A stretch of DNA of 64,000 nucleotides from Allomuricauda sp. M10 (GCF_020782875.1 NZ_JAJGBN010000008.1:1-64000); one strand, 5' to 3'. Numbered from the stretch's first letter, positions 43,919 through 52,595 are shown. Numbers and translations: made by a program. The notes: a model not told the origin generated them from the letters alone.

Positions 43919-43954
43919 AAAACCCGGATGCCGAACAAACGGCACCCAGGTTTT
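43919..43954 (-). terminator. terminator of the minus-strand envelope genes
   Basis: Arms 43919-43933 and 43940-43954 (AAAACC-GG-TGCCG against CGGCA-CC-GGTTTT with two mismatches) and, on the minus strand, a following TTTTTGTTTG. It lies 22 bases after the lipoprotein stop. Confidence 0.7.
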
Positions 43955-43976
43955 AAGCAAACTTAGAGAATCGAAA

Positions 43977-44720
43977 TTAATCTTCAGAAATACTCATGTT
44001 ATCCAAATCAACATAGAAAATTTCCCCGCTATCGAAGGTTACTTTTGCTTGATCTTCATTCAGAAATTCCACGGTCCCTTCATAGGTATACGTTACATTG
44101 GAATAACTGTAGGCCTGCTCTAAAGTAAAGTTGGCAGCACCTGCAAATATTTTGTTGGATTCCTTGGAGACCAAAACCCCATCAATATCACTATCAAAAG
44201 TAAAACGGTAGGTTTCGCCATTAAAATTGGATTCCCACTCACCTTCCCGCTGATAACTCCCGACATAGATTTCATCTGAACTGGTTTCTTCCAAACCTGA
44301 AATATCAAAAGTTAAATCAATATCGTGGTCATAATCAAACCTTAGGGATTTTAATTGTTGGGTAGCTTTAAGATCATAATCCACTGAAACTTCGGGACCA
44401 CAAGACCAAATGTATTCCTCTTGATAGTTGTACTCATAACTGATGTATCCTGTAATAGTCTCATCATAATGGGTATCGTTATCTTGATATAACACTCCAC
44501 ATTCATTGTTTTCCTGAATTTCATTACTGGCCCAATTCATATTGGCTACCATACCATAGGTACTGTAAGCCAGCGAAACCGCAACTGCCTCCTCAGCATC
44601 TTCATAAGCATAATATCTGGTGATGACGATGATCTCATCGTCGTCATCACAGCTTTGCATAAAAGCTGCCAAAAGCAAGAAAGTGGACCATAGCAGCAGG
44701 AGCAATATTCTTTTAATCAT
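43977..44720 (-). CDS. hypothetical lipoprotein
   Basis: Lipoprotein of 247 residues that I do not recognise. From ATG 44720 the signal is MIKRILLLLLWSTFLLLAAF ending at the lipobox MQSC, followed by acidic DDDDE. The body is very acidic and rich in Tyr (DDTHYDETITGYISYEY-like, DYDLKATQQLKSLRFDYDHD) with strand-like repeats and two pairs of Cys (NNECG, IWSCG). It is probably a surface or periplasmic beta-structured protein. It lies 21 bases downstream of the DUF6515-like gene in the same direction, ending at a terminator. An upstream ATG at 44738 is possible. Confidence 0.72.
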   Translation of the reverse strand: MIKRILLLLLWSTFLLLAAFMQSCDDDDEIIVITRYYAYEDAEEAVAVSLAYSTYGMVANMNWASNEIQENNECGVLYQDNDTHYDETITGYISYEYNYQEEYIWSCGPEVSVDYDLKATQQLKSLRFDYDHDIDLTFDISGLEETSSDEIYVGSYQREGEWESNFNGETYRFTFDSDIDGVLVSKESNKIFAGAANFTLEQAYSYSNVTYTYEGTVEFLNEDQAKVTFDSGEIFYVDLDNMSISED

Positions 44721-44741
44721 AATTTTCCTTGTTTCCATGTT

Positions 44742-45185
44742 TTATGATTTTGTGTATCCTACAACTTCGTATTTCACCAAATTCTCTACCAACACCTTTT
44801 TATAGATTACATCACCGAACTCATAATATTCGCGATCATCTATTATGGTCATATGTGCACCATCTGGAAGATTGGGCACTATGGTTCCGACTGGTGGCAG
44901 TACAACTTTATAGGAATCAGACTGCTCTATCCTCACATAAAAAACCCCATTGGCATAGTAGTAGGGATTACCAGCATAGTACACAGGTGCATAGTAACGG
45001 GGAAGTGCAACCGGCGCAACCACAACGGGCCTGGCCACTGGATAAACATACGGTCTTACAACAGGTCTATGGACCACAGTAACCGCTGGCCTTCGCACCA
45101 CTACCTGTGCACTCAATTCAGGCACAAAGGCCAAAAACAAAATAGGTATCACCCACAATTTGGATGCTTGCATGATTCTTTTCAT
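44742..45185 (-). CDS. DUF6515-like exported protein
   Basis: Exported protein of 147 residues, signal peptide MKRIMQASKLWVIPILFLAF-VPELSAQ. A Val/Pro/Arg/Tyr-rich low-complexity segment (about 28-75, VVRRPAVTVVHRPVVRPYVY) leads into a compact end with YYYANGVFYVRIEQS, VVLPPVGTIVPNLPDGA and YYEFGDVIYKKV, a pattern I associate with DUF6515; function unknown. It precedes the lipoprotein gene and follows the response-regulator gene by 141 bases in the same direction. Confidence 0.72.
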   Translation of the reverse strand: MKRIMQASKLWVIPILFLAFVPELSAQVVVRRPAVTVVHRPVVRPYVYPVARPVVVAPVALPRYYAPVYYAGNPYYYANGVFYVRIEQSDSYKVVLPPVGTIVPNLPDGAHMTIIDDREYYEFGDVIYKKVLVENLVKYEVVGYTKS

Positions 45186-45326
45186 AATGCTACTTTTTTA
45201 AGATTCTACAGCAATAATACCTATGCTTTAGGTATGGATCTGACACAAATGATGGCAAGTGGACAAATCCATTGTTGAAGTAACATTTTAGGTTCCCGAA
45301 GCAATCTGGAACCTTTTAGTAAAGGG

Positions 45327-46091
45327 TCAACGCTCCTTTAACCACCCCATGAATACAGGGCTTCTCTTTTTACTGACCAATAAGGTTGATGGAGTTTCCA
45401 CGAGCATATTCACCTTCATTTTTCTGGCATCATTGGCTTCCGCAGAGGCCATTGCACTATATGAAATGATATATTGCCTGTTGGCCCTGAAAAACATTTT
45501 GGGATCCAAGAGCTGTTCCAATTGTTCCAGGGTATAAGAAAGGACATAGCTTTTATGGGAAAGGGTATACAATTTGGTGATGCCGTTCTCGGTATAAAAA
45601 AAAGCAATATCCACAACTAAGATGGGTATCATCTTATCCTGAAAAGAAATCAAAAAACTGCTCCTGTAGGTTTGCAATTGATGATGAACCTTCTGTAAAA
45701 GCTCTTGAAAGTATGGGTTGTTCCTGATAAAATGGTCATTTAACTGATGGTACCTTTTAAGGCTTTCCGAGAGCTTGCCTTCATTGATCGGTTTCAACAA
45801 ATAGTCAATTCCATTGGTCTCAAAAGCCCGAATGGCATATTCATCATATGCGGTACAAAAAATAACGGGACAACTTACACCTACCCTTTTCAACAGTTCA
45901 AAACTGAGTCCATCCGCCAATTGGATATCGCTCAAGATCAAATCAGGTTGTGCATTTTTACCAAACCAAACCAATCCTTCCGAAATGCTATCCACAATGC
46001 CCAAAACCTTCAAACCTGGATCTAAGGATTGAATGGTTTCCTCCAGATCTTTGGCCGTGGCCGGCTCATCTTCAATAATCAAAATATGCAT
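45327..46091 (-). CDS. LytTR-family response regulator
   Basis: DNA-binding response regulator of 254 residues. The receiver domain has DEPATAKDLEE acidic pocket, the phosphoacceptor Asp in LILSDIQLADG and Lys in YLLKPINEGKL; the LytTR domain follows (about 145-250, IAFFYTENGITKLYT, FFRANRQYIIS). It starts 5 bases after the kinase gene stop, so the two form a two-component pair. The regulated genes may include the adjacent DUF6515-like and lipoprotein genes. Confidence 0.94.
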   Translation of the reverse strand: MHILIIEDEPATAKDLEETIQSLDPGLKVLGIVDSISEGLVWFGKNAQPDLILSDIQLADGLSFELLKRVGVSCPVIFCTAYDEYAIRAFETNGIDYLLKPINEGKLSESLKRYHQLNDHFIRNNPYFQELLQKVHHQLQTYRSSFLISFQDKMIPILVVDIAFFYTENGITKLYTLSHKSYVLSYTLEQLEQLLDPKMFFRANRQYIISYSAMASAEANDARKMKVNMLVETPSTLLVSKKRSPVFMGWLKER

Positions 46092-46096
46092 GAAGT

Positions 46097-47107
46097 CTAA
46101 ATTAAAATGGGCAACAAAACCTTGAACCGCTTATTGTCCTCCTTGATCAATATTTCCTTTTGCGCCAATAACCAATACTGCTCTTCCATACTACCCAAAC
46201 CAAAACCGTGCGATGTCTCCAACGATACTTTGGGCTGGATTTGGTTACTGACCACGATCATTTGGTTTTCAATGCCAATTTCTATATCCAAGGGTTGGGT
46301 TTTGGACACCACATTGTGCTTAACCGCATTCTCCAAAAGCAATTGCAATGTCAATGGAGGTATTCTGGTCTGGATGTAGGGTTCGGTGATATTCACCGTA
46401 ACCCTGATATTCTGTTTGAACCTGACCTTCAACAAAAAAATATAGGCATCTATAAAATCGAGTTCTTCCTTTAAACTTACCGTTTGGTGTTCCCTGTGCT
46501 GCAACAGATACCGATATACTTCCGCCAACCGTATCACAAAGTTCACCGCTCCAGGACTATCCCTTTTGATGACAGAAATAAGGGAGTTGAGCGAATTGAA
46601 CAAAAAATGGGGGCTCATCTGTTCCTTTAATGAAGACAGGTTGGCTTCCAACTGTTTTTGCTTCAACTGTTCAATAACAAGGGCACTCCTTTGCTTTTCC
46701 TTTAAAACATCCAAATAATTGACCACAAAGGAAATTAAGGCACCAAGCATCAGTCCCCGAAAAAGAATGAGTAAGGTATAGCGCATACCCCCCGGGTCCA
46801 TGATGGGCCTGATGGAAACCCCGACCACGGCCGTGAACAAGAAATTCAACAGAAAAGCCAGGATAATAGTGATGCTGGTACAAAAAACAAAGTACAGGGT
46901 TCTTTCTTTGGAAAAATTGAATCGGTTACTTTCCAGAACCTGATGACAAATAAACCAGCATAATAGTGTGATGATCAAATTATAGCTGATGGACCTGGCG
47001 AACAAATTCACTTCATCCGTAGAAAAATGGAGCAGTATGGGCAACGATCCAACTACCGATAAAATCACCGAAAACGGGATTCCTATGCTCCAATTCACCT
47101 TTTTCAT
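46097..47107 (-). CDS. sensor histidine kinase, LytS/YehU type (HisKA_7/His_kinase)
   Basis: Membrane histidine kinase of 336 residues. Four hydrophobic segments lie in the first 140 residues; a coiled coil (RSALVIEQLKQKQLEANL) leads to the phosphoacceptor motif SLKEQMSPHFLFNSLNSL and the ATPase domain (PPLTLQLLLENAVKHNVV, the N box, and GFGLGSMEEQY, the G box). ATG 47107 is preferred over 47134: a minus-strand TACTTTTG box (47119-47112) lies between the two. The pair with the LytTR regulator is clear; the signal is unknown. Confidence 0.92.
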   Translation of the reverse strand: MKKVNWSIGIPFSVILSVVGSLPILLHFSTDEVNLFARSISYNLIITLLCWFICHQVLESNRFNFSKERTLYFVFCTSITIILAFLLNFLFTAVVGVSIRPIMDPGGMRYTLLILFRGLMLGALISFVVNYLDVLKEKQRSALVIEQLKQKQLEANLSSLKEQMSPHFLFNSLNSLISVIKRDSPGAVNFVIRLAEVYRYLLQHREHQTVSLKEELDFIDAYIFLLKVRFKQNIRVTVNITEPYIQTRIPPLTLQLLLENAVKHNVVSKTQPLDIEIGIENQMIVVSNQIQPKVSLETSHGFGLGSMEEQYWLLAQKEILIKEDNKRFKVLLPILI

Positions 47108-47374
47108 CGGGCAAAAGTAGTGGGCTAAACCCATGATCGATCAAACTTTCAATTCCAGGCAGTAGATTATTGAGGTGAAGCATCCTAATTTCAGGTTGAA
47201 GTGCAATTGGACCATCAAAAGCAATGCTCAATTAATTTTATTGGGCGATTTCCCCTAAACGCCCCTTTTGGTTTCTTTAACCAACAATTCAGCCGCTTCA
47301 ATTTCTTTTCAAATGCCAATAGTATTCTCCTACTCTACTTTTACCAAGGTTTATTGATTTAATACTTTCAAAAA

Positions 47375-48019
47375 ATGAAAAAAATTTGGTTTTTGGCCGC
47401 TTTGGCTTTCACTTTTACAGGATTACATGCACAGCAACAATCAGGTTATTACCCCATTTACAGCATTCATGACCCCCATTTTGGACTCACTTTCGGTCCA
47501 CAAGCAACAAGCTTCTACAGCGATCCGTACGATTCTGAATTTCAATTCGGTTTTTTTATCGGAGGCTCCTTTAGTTTGCCCTTGGGCAAAAGAATTGGCT
47601 TGGAACCGCAAATCCTGTACACAAGAAAAGGCGGAAAAGGCGATTTCTATATCAACAACTTTTACGACGGTACAATTCGGTTTAAATTACATTATATTGA
47701 AACCCCACTTTTGGTCAACATACACACCAAAAGTGTTGTGGATATTGTTTTAGGAGGATATGCCGGCTTTTTATTGGATAGCAATTTTGATTATGGCACT
47801 CCTTACTACATAGGCTATGGGGAACTGGACAATGACCAATTTGAAAAAATAGATCTAGGTCTGGTTGCCGGCATCGGAATTAATCTGCCCCATGGGAAAA
47901 TCTTGTTCAAATACAATCACGGATTGACCGATGTGGCCAAGGAAGGCAATGCCTATCTTTTTTTGGAAGGCGCCAAAAACCATGGATTTTCCTTCTCTTA
48001 CATAGGGTATTTACGCTAA
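47375..48019 (+). CDS. PorT-like outer-membrane beta-barrel protein
   Basis: Outer-membrane barrel of 214 residues: signal peptide MKKIWFLAALAFTFTGLHAQ, then strands with features of the PorT/outer-membrane barrel domain (HFGLTFGPQATSFYSDPY, FGFFIGGSFSLPLGKRIGLE, PQILYTRKGGKGDF, LHYIETPLLVNIHT, GLVAGIGINLPHGKILFKY) and a C-terminal strand (GFSFSYIGYLR). It stands alone between the kinase gene (divergent) and tRNA-Leu; function unknown. Confidence 0.85.
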   Translation: MKKIWFLAALAFTFTGLHAQQQSGYYPIYSIHDPHFGLTFGPQATSFYSDPYDSEFQFGFFIGGSFSLPLGKRIGLEPQILYTRKGGKGDFYINNFYDGTIRFKLHYIETPLLVNIHTKSVVDIVLGGYAGFLLDSNFDYGTPYYIGYGELDNDQFEKIDLGLVAGIGINLPHGKILFKYNHGLTDVAKEGNAYLFLEGAKNHGFSFSYIGYLR

Positions 48020-48063
48020 TGGTAAAAACCGGATTTCTATCTTTTCCATTGTTGCAAAACAAT

Positions 48064-48071
48064 TATATTTG
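48064..48071 (+). promoter_or_regulatory. -7 box for tRNA-Leu
   Basis: TATATTTG, matching TAnnTTTG, 49 bases before the mature tRNA. At the -33 position there is TTT rather than TTG. Confidence 0.5.
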
Positions 48072-48120
48072 CAATCCGAAAGTTAAGTGCTTTGCTTAAC
48101 TTTTTTTGTTTTCTACATTG

Positions 48121-48204
48121 GCCCACGTGGTGAAATTGGTAGACACGCCATCTTGAGGGGGTGGTGTTCGTAAGGACGTGCTGGTTCGAATCCAGTCGTG
48201 GGCA
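48121..48204 (+). tRNA. tRNA-Leu (anticodon GAG)
   Basis: An 84-base class II tRNA with long variable arm. Acceptor GCCCACG pairs with CGTGGGC; anticodon stem CCATC/GGTGG holds loop TTGAGGG with anticodon GAG; the variable arm is TGTTCGTAAGGACG; the T arm is CTGG-TTCGAAT-CCAG. Discriminator A; CCA not encoded. Confidence 0.96.
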
Positions 48205-48205
48205 C

Positions 48206-48229
48206 AAAACCGCAAATTATTGCGGTTTT
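48206..48229 (+). terminator. terminator after tRNA-Leu
   Basis: AAAACCGCAA (48206-48215), ATTA loop, TTGCGGTTTT (48220-48229), continuing into TTTT. It begins 2 bases after the tRNA. Confidence 0.92.
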
Positions 48230-48343
48230 TTTTGTTTTCATTCTTTTCCATTCCTTCCTAAACAAAATCCAATCAAAATTTCAGGTTTTATATCCTCTCC
48301 CTAAATTTTAAGACAAAAAAATAGGTTGGCATCGTTTAAATTG

Positions 48344-48362
48344 TAAATTTGTTTAACGTTTA
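48344..48362 (+). promoter_or_regulatory. carH-like gene promoter with GTTTA repeats
   Basis: TAAATTTG (48344-48351) fits the -7 consensus, 21 bases before ATG 48373. GTTTA words occur at 48334, 48351 and 48358 in the same direction, two of them preceded by C (CGTTTA). They could be half-sites for the MerR-type product controlling itself and the crt genes; the -33 position is unclear. Confidence 0.4.
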
Positions 48363-48372
48363 TGATGAAAAG

Positions 48373-49272
48373 ATGAACAACGTAAAGAAATCTTTCAGCA
48401 TTAGGGATTTGGAAAATTTGTCGGGAATCAAGGCCCACACCATTCGAATTTGGGAAAAACGATATAACCTTTTCAGCCCAGAAAGAACAGATACCAACAT
48501 CCGCACCTACAATTTGGTGAGCTTGCAAAAGTTGTTGAACGTGACCATGCTGTACAACAACGGCTATAAAATTTCTAAAATAGCCAAGCTGGACGAAGTC
48601 AAGATTCCTACCCTTGTAAGGGAAATAGTGGCCCAAAACAGTGAAAAGAGCCATGCGCTGAATTCACTCAAACTATCCATGCTCAATTTTGATCAGGCAC
48701 TTTTTTTGAAGACCTACAACAGCCTACTTCAAGATCGCACATTTACCCAAATCTTCAAGGAGGTTTTTATTCCTTTTTTGAATGAATTGGGACTCTTATG
48801 GCAGACACACACCATAAGTCCTGCCCATGAACATTTTGTTTCCAACTTGATCAAACAGAAAATCTACATCCATACAGAACAGGTACAGCTGAACGAACCT
48901 ACACAAAAAGATCAGGTTTTTGTATTGTTCCTTCCTGAAAACGAAATTCATGAAATTGGCTTGTTGTACATCAATTATGAACTGGCCAACAAAGGGTACA
49001 AAACCATATATCTTGGCCAGACCATGCCTGTAGAAAGTTTGGTGGATCTACTTAAATATTACAGTAACATCCGGTTCATTTCTTATTTCACCGTATCCCC
49101 GGCTGCCAACGATCTTGAGGATTATTTTAATAGTTTTCAGGAGGTTCTTGATATGTCCCCTGGTTCTAAATTGTATGTATTGGGTCATCAAATACAGCAG
49201 GTTTCTGATAAAAAATTACCAAGTAGTGTCAAGATATTTAGATCAATCAACGAACTCTTGGAAACCGTTTAA
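48373..49272 (+). CDS. MerR-family regulator with B12-binding domain (CarH/LitR-type)
   Basis: Probable light-responsive repressor of carotenoid synthesis, 299 residues. The N-terminal MerR helix-turn-helix is SFSIRDLENLSGIKAHTIRIWEKRY (10-31 shown in part). The helical bundle carries the signature W-x9-E-H as Trp143, Glu153, His154, and the Rossmann domain carries E-x-H-x-x-G at 191-196 with the lower axial His193. These are the marks of adenosylcobalamin photoreceptors. The residue after Trp is Gln144, whereas Thermus CarH has His132 there, the light-state ligand. It starts at ATG 48373 (MNNVKKSFSI); crtI follows after 2 bases, so it is in the crt operon. Confidence 0.92.
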   Translation: MNNVKKSFSIRDLENLSGIKAHTIRIWEKRYNLFSPERTDTNIRTYNLVSLQKLLNVTMLYNNGYKISKIAKLDEVKIPTLVREIVAQNSEKSHALNSLKLSMLNFDQALFLKTYNSLLQDRTFTQIFKEVFIPFLNELGLLWQTHTISPAHEHFVSNLIKQKIYIHTEQVQLNEPTQKDQVFVLFLPENEIHEIGLLYINYELANKGYKTIYLGQTMPVESLVDLLKYYSNIRFISYFTVSPAANDLEDYFNSFQEVLDMSPGSKLYVLGHQIQQVSDKKLPSSVKIFRSINELLETV

Positions 49273-49274
49273 GT

Positions 49275-50735
49275 ATGAAAAAAGCCATCGTTATCGGTTC
49301 TGGATTTTCCTCACTGTCTGCCTCTTGTTATTTGGCAAAGGCAGGATTTGAGGTAGAAATCTATGAAAAGAACGATACGGTGGGCGGCAGGGCCAGACAA
49401 TTGATCAAGGAGGGTTTTACTTTTGACATCGGTCCGAGCTGGTATTGGATGCCCGATATTTTTGACAAATTCTTCAACGACTTTGGAAAAAAAACTTCTG
49501 ATTACTACCAGTTGGACAAACTGAGCCCGGCCTATAAAATATTTTTTGAGGACGACACGCTGACCATTGGGGATTGCATGGAAGCCATCTGTGAGGAATT
49601 TGAACGTATTGAAGCAGGCAGCAGTGAACACCTCAGACGATTTATCGGGCAGGCTCAAGAAAACTATGACATTGCCATCAACAAGGTGGTACTCCGACCC
49701 GGACTCTCCCCTTTGGAACTGGTTACAAAGGAAACCGTTCTTCGGGTGGACCAGTTTTTCAAAACCATCAGTCAAGAGGTTCGTAAGCGGTTTAAAAACC
49801 CGAAGCTCGTTTCCACATTGGAATTTCCCGTATTGTTTTTGGGTGCCAAACCGAGCAATACCCCATCCTTTTACAATTTCATGAACTTTGCCGATTTTGG
49901 CCTGGGCACCTGGCATCCCAAAGGTGGTATGTACGAGATCATCAAAGCCATGAAAAATCTGGCTGAGGAACTTGGGGTAAAAATCCATACCAACAGTCCC
50001 GTTACCCATATTTTGGTGTCAGATGGGGAAGTAATCGGTATCCGAAGCAAAGGAAACAATCAATTGGCCGATTATGTGATCAGCGGAGCGGATTACCATC
50101 ATTCGGAAACGCTTTTGGACCAAAAATACCGTCAATATTCAGAAGAATACTGGGAGAACAAGACGTACGCGCCTTCCTCGCTACTTTTCTATATCGGTTT
50201 CAACAAAAAGTTGAAAAACATTGACCACCACAATCTGTTCTTTGATACCGATTTTGAAAAACATGCCCAGGAAATTTACGATGAACCCCAATGGCCGAGC
50301 AATCCGTTGTTCTATGCCAATTTTCCTTCGGTAACCGATAGCACCATGGCTCCCCAGGATTGTGAAACCGGTTTTTTCTTGGTCCCCATTGCACCGGGAT
50401 TGGAGGATACACCTGAATTGAGAAACCAATATTTCGACATAGTGATGGATCGGTTTGAAAGACTGACCCATCAACAAATTAAAAATGCCATTGTTTTTAA
50501 GGAGAGTTTCTGTGTAAACGATTTTGTGGAACAGTACAATTCTTACAAGGGCAACGCTTACGGTCTGGCCAATACGTTGCGGCAGACTGCCTTTTTACGA
50601 CCTAACCTAAAAAGTAGTAAGGTAAAGAACCTGTTCTTTACCGGTCAGCTCACCGTTCCGGGACCAGGAGTGCCACCGTCCCTGATTTCTGGTAAACTGG
50701 TGGCCGATCTAATCACCAAAGAAGTAAAAAGATGA
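49275..50735 (+). CDS. crtI: phytoene desaturase (CrtI-type)
   Basis: FAD-dependent desaturase converting phytoene to lycopene, membrane associated, 486 residues. N-terminal dinucleotide-binding motif AIVIGSGFSSLSASCYLAKAG, then VGGRARQLIKEGFTFDIGPSWY. The C-terminal substrate/FAD motif is KNLFFTGQLTVPGPGVPPSLISGKLV in part (TVPGPGVPPS). It begins two bases after the CarH-like gene and its stop overlaps crtB start (ATGA). Confidence 0.95.
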   Translation: MKKAIVIGSGFSSLSASCYLAKAGFEVEIYEKNDTVGGRARQLIKEGFTFDIGPSWYWMPDIFDKFFNDFGKKTSDYYQLDKLSPAYKIFFEDDTLTIGDCMEAICEEFERIEAGSSEHLRRFIGQAQENYDIAINKVVLRPGLSPLELVTKETVLRVDQFFKTISQEVRKRFKNPKLVSTLEFPVLFLGAKPSNTPSFYNFMNFADFGLGTWHPKGGMYEIIKAMKNLAEELGVKIHTNSPVTHILVSDGEVIGIRSKGNNQLADYVISGADYHHSETLLDQKYRQYSEEYWENKTYAPSSLLFYIGFNKKLKNIDHHNLFFDTDFEKHAQEIYDEPQWPSNPLFYANFPSVTDSTMAPQDCETGFFLVPIAPGLEDTPELRNQYFDIVMDRFERLTHQQIKNAIVFKESFCVNDFVEQYNSYKGNAYGLANTLRQTAFLRPNLKSSKVKNLFFTGQLTVPGPGVPPSLISGKLVADLITKEVKR

Positions 50736-51574
50736 AAAGCATTTTCGACGAAGTATCATACCATTGCAGTAAGGTTGTGACCCAATCGTACAGCACTTCC
50801 TTTGCCTTGGCCACCAAAATGTTGGCACCTTCCATCCGTGCCGATATTTACAACATTTACGGCTTTGTTCGGTTTGCCGATGAAATTGTGGATACTTTCC
50901 ACGACTACGACAAGGAACAATTGTTCGTGAACTTTGAAAAGGAAATGGAAGAGGCCCTTGAGAAAAAAATTAGCCTGAACCCCATATTGAATTCTTTTCA
51001 ACACACCTATCACAAATATGATATTCCCCATCATTTGGTGGCGGCTTTCATGAAGAGTATGCGGATGGACCTCCGCAAGAAGAAATACGAAACCTTTGAT
51101 GAATATAGGGAGTACATCTACGGTTCTGCGGATGTGGTTGGGTTGATGTGTCTTTGTGTTTTTGTGAACGGCGATAAGGAGAAATATGAAGAATTGAAGG
51201 AATCTGCCATGGCTTTGGGGTCGGCCTTTCAAAAAGTGAACTTTTTAAGGGATTTGAAGGCGGATTATGAAGAATTGAACCGTACCTATTTCCCCAACAC
51301 CAATCTTTTGGAACTGGATGAAGAGTCCAAGAGAAGAATCGTCAATGAGATAAAGGCGGACTTCGCGGTAGGGTATTCAGGTATCATTAAATTACCGGAA
51401 CAGGCCAAATTTGGAGTTTATACAGCTTACCGTTATTACAAGAAACTGCTCCATAAATTACAGGGCACTCCTCCCCTAGAAATCAAAAATGCCAGGATAC
51501 GTGTTCCCAATTATCAAAAATTCGGACTTTTGGCCCAATCTTACCTCAATTATAAATTACAATTGGTACAATGA
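50732..51574 (+). CDS. crtB: phytoene synthase
   Basis: Condenses two geranylgeranyl diphosphates head-to-head into phytoene, 280 residues. First Asp-rich motif RFADEIVDTF, second motif FLRDLKADYEE, and the region SADVVGLMCLCVF are characteristic. N-terminal SYSTSFALATKML fits the Trans-isoprenyl diphosphate synthase head-to-head family. Both ends overlap neighbours by ATGA (crtI upstream, crtZ downstream), so translation is coupled. No geranylgeranyl diphosphate synthase is present in the window. Confidence 0.96.
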   Translation: MKSIFDEVSYHCSKVVTQSYSTSFALATKMLAPSIRADIYNIYGFVRFADEIVDTFHDYDKEQLFVNFEKEMEEALEKKISLNPILNSFQHTYHKYDIPHHLVAAFMKSMRMDLRKKKYETFDEYREYIYGSADVVGLMCLCVFVNGDKEKYEELKESAMALGSAFQKVNFLRDLKADYEELNRTYFPNTNLLELDEESKRRIVNEIKADFAVGYSGIIKLPEQAKFGVYTAYRYYKKLLHKLQGTPPLEIKNARIRVPNYQKFGLLAQSYLNYKLQLVQ

Positions 51575-52020
51575 AGGTAGCACTTTGGATACTCATTTTT
51601 TTGGCCACATTTGGTTTCATGGAGTTCATGGCCTGGTTTACCCATAAATATGTGATGCACGGTTTTTTATGGAGCCTTCACAAAGATCATCACAAAAAGG
51701 ACCACAACTCTTGGTTTGAACGCAACGATGCTTTTTTCTTGTTCTACGCCGTGGTGAGCATGACGCTTTTCTTTTTGGGCAATTATACTTCCTTTTGGTA
51801 TGGTTGGCCTTTGGGATTCGGGATTTTGGCTTACGGTATCGCCTATTTTTTGGTACACGATATCTTCATCCACCAGCGTTTCAAACTATTAAGAAATGCC
51901 AATAATTGGTATGCCCGTGGGGTACGTAGGGCCCATAAAATGCACCACAAACATCTGGGCAAGGAAGACGGGGAATGCTTTGGGATGCTCTTGGTTCCTT
52001 TTAAATATTTTAAAAAGTAG
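51571..52020 (+). CDS. crtZ: beta-carotene hydroxylase (CrtZ, fatty acid hydroxylase superfamily)
   Basis: Di-iron membrane hydroxylase that adds 3-hydroxyl groups to beta-ionone rings (beta-carotene to zeaxanthin), 149 residues. Four histidine clusters are visible: HKYVMH, HKDHHKKDH, HDIFIHQR and HKMHHKH. Membrane segments are at the N-terminus and at about 55-100. ATG 51571 overlaps the crtB stop. Its substrate requires a lycopene cyclase (CrtY), not found in this window, so the cyclase must be elsewhere. Confidence 0.95.
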   Translation: MKVALWILIFLATFGFMEFMAWFTHKYVMHGFLWSLHKDHHKKDHNSWFERNDAFFLFYAVVSMTLFFLGNYTSFWYGWPLGFGILAYGIAYFLVHDIFIHQRFKLLRNANNWYARGVRRAHKMHHKHLGKEDGECFGMLLVPFKYFKK

Positions 52021-52022
52021 GG

Positions 52023-52589
52023 CTACTCTAGTATAAGTTCATCCAAAAGGGACCTTGTACTTTCGGAATTCCAGTTGGCGGCTCCCCTTTCATCCACAAC
52101 AATTTTCCCTGATTTACTTATGATATAGGTGGCAGGAATGGTGCTACTATCGAATTCTGTAGGTGACTTTGAAGTTTGAAGAAATACAGGTAATTGATAT
52201 CCCTTTTTCTTAAGAAAGGTCACCACCTTTTCTTTTTCATCGTTGGCAACAAAGGCAAAAACCACCTTGTCCTTATAATCCGCATACAATTCAACAAACT
52301 TGGGTAGTTCGGCAACACAGGGAGGACACCAAGTAGCCCAAACATTGACCACGGCCACCTTTCCTTTTGCAGATTGAAAATCTATTTGTTTGCCATCCAG
52401 ACCCACCAAATTCCAATGATAATCCTCAAGGGTTATCTGCTCGTCATCCTCTACTACATCCGCAGAAAAAACCTCCGCCATTGCCTTACTGACCCATACC
52501 CGAACATGGAACCCAACAGGGGTGAACAAGATCAACACAATGATCAAAATCCAAATACCGTTGCCAATCTGTTCCTTGGTAATTTTCAT
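52023..52589 (-). CDS. TlpA-family thiol-disulfide oxidoreductase
   Basis: Membrane-anchored periplasmic thioredoxin-like protein of 188 residues. An N-terminal hydrophobic anchor (GIWILIIVLILFTPVGFHV) is followed by a TlpA fold: GKVAVVNVWATWCPPCVAELP with the intact CPPC active site, VFAFVANDEKEKVV, and the cis-Pro segment STIPATYIISKSGKIV. It likely reduces disulfides in exported proteins or cytochrome c. It lies 6 bases downstream of a paralogue in the same direction and is convergent with crtZ. Confidence 0.92.
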   Translation of the reverse strand: MKITKEQIGNGIWILIIVLILFTPVGFHVRVWVSKAMAEVFSADVVEDDEQITLEDYHWNLVGLDGKQIDFQSAKGKVAVVNVWATWCPPCVAELPKFVELYADYKDKVVFAFVANDEKEKVVTFLKKKGYQLPVFLQTSKSPTEFDSSTIPATYIISKSGKIVVDERGAANWNSESTRSLLDELILE

Positions 52590-52595
52590 ACGGAA

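Noticed and set aside
48373..49272. Plain MerR regulator without cofactor
   Set aside because: W-x9-E-H and E-x-H-x-x-G are both present at the right spacing for a B12-binding light sensor.
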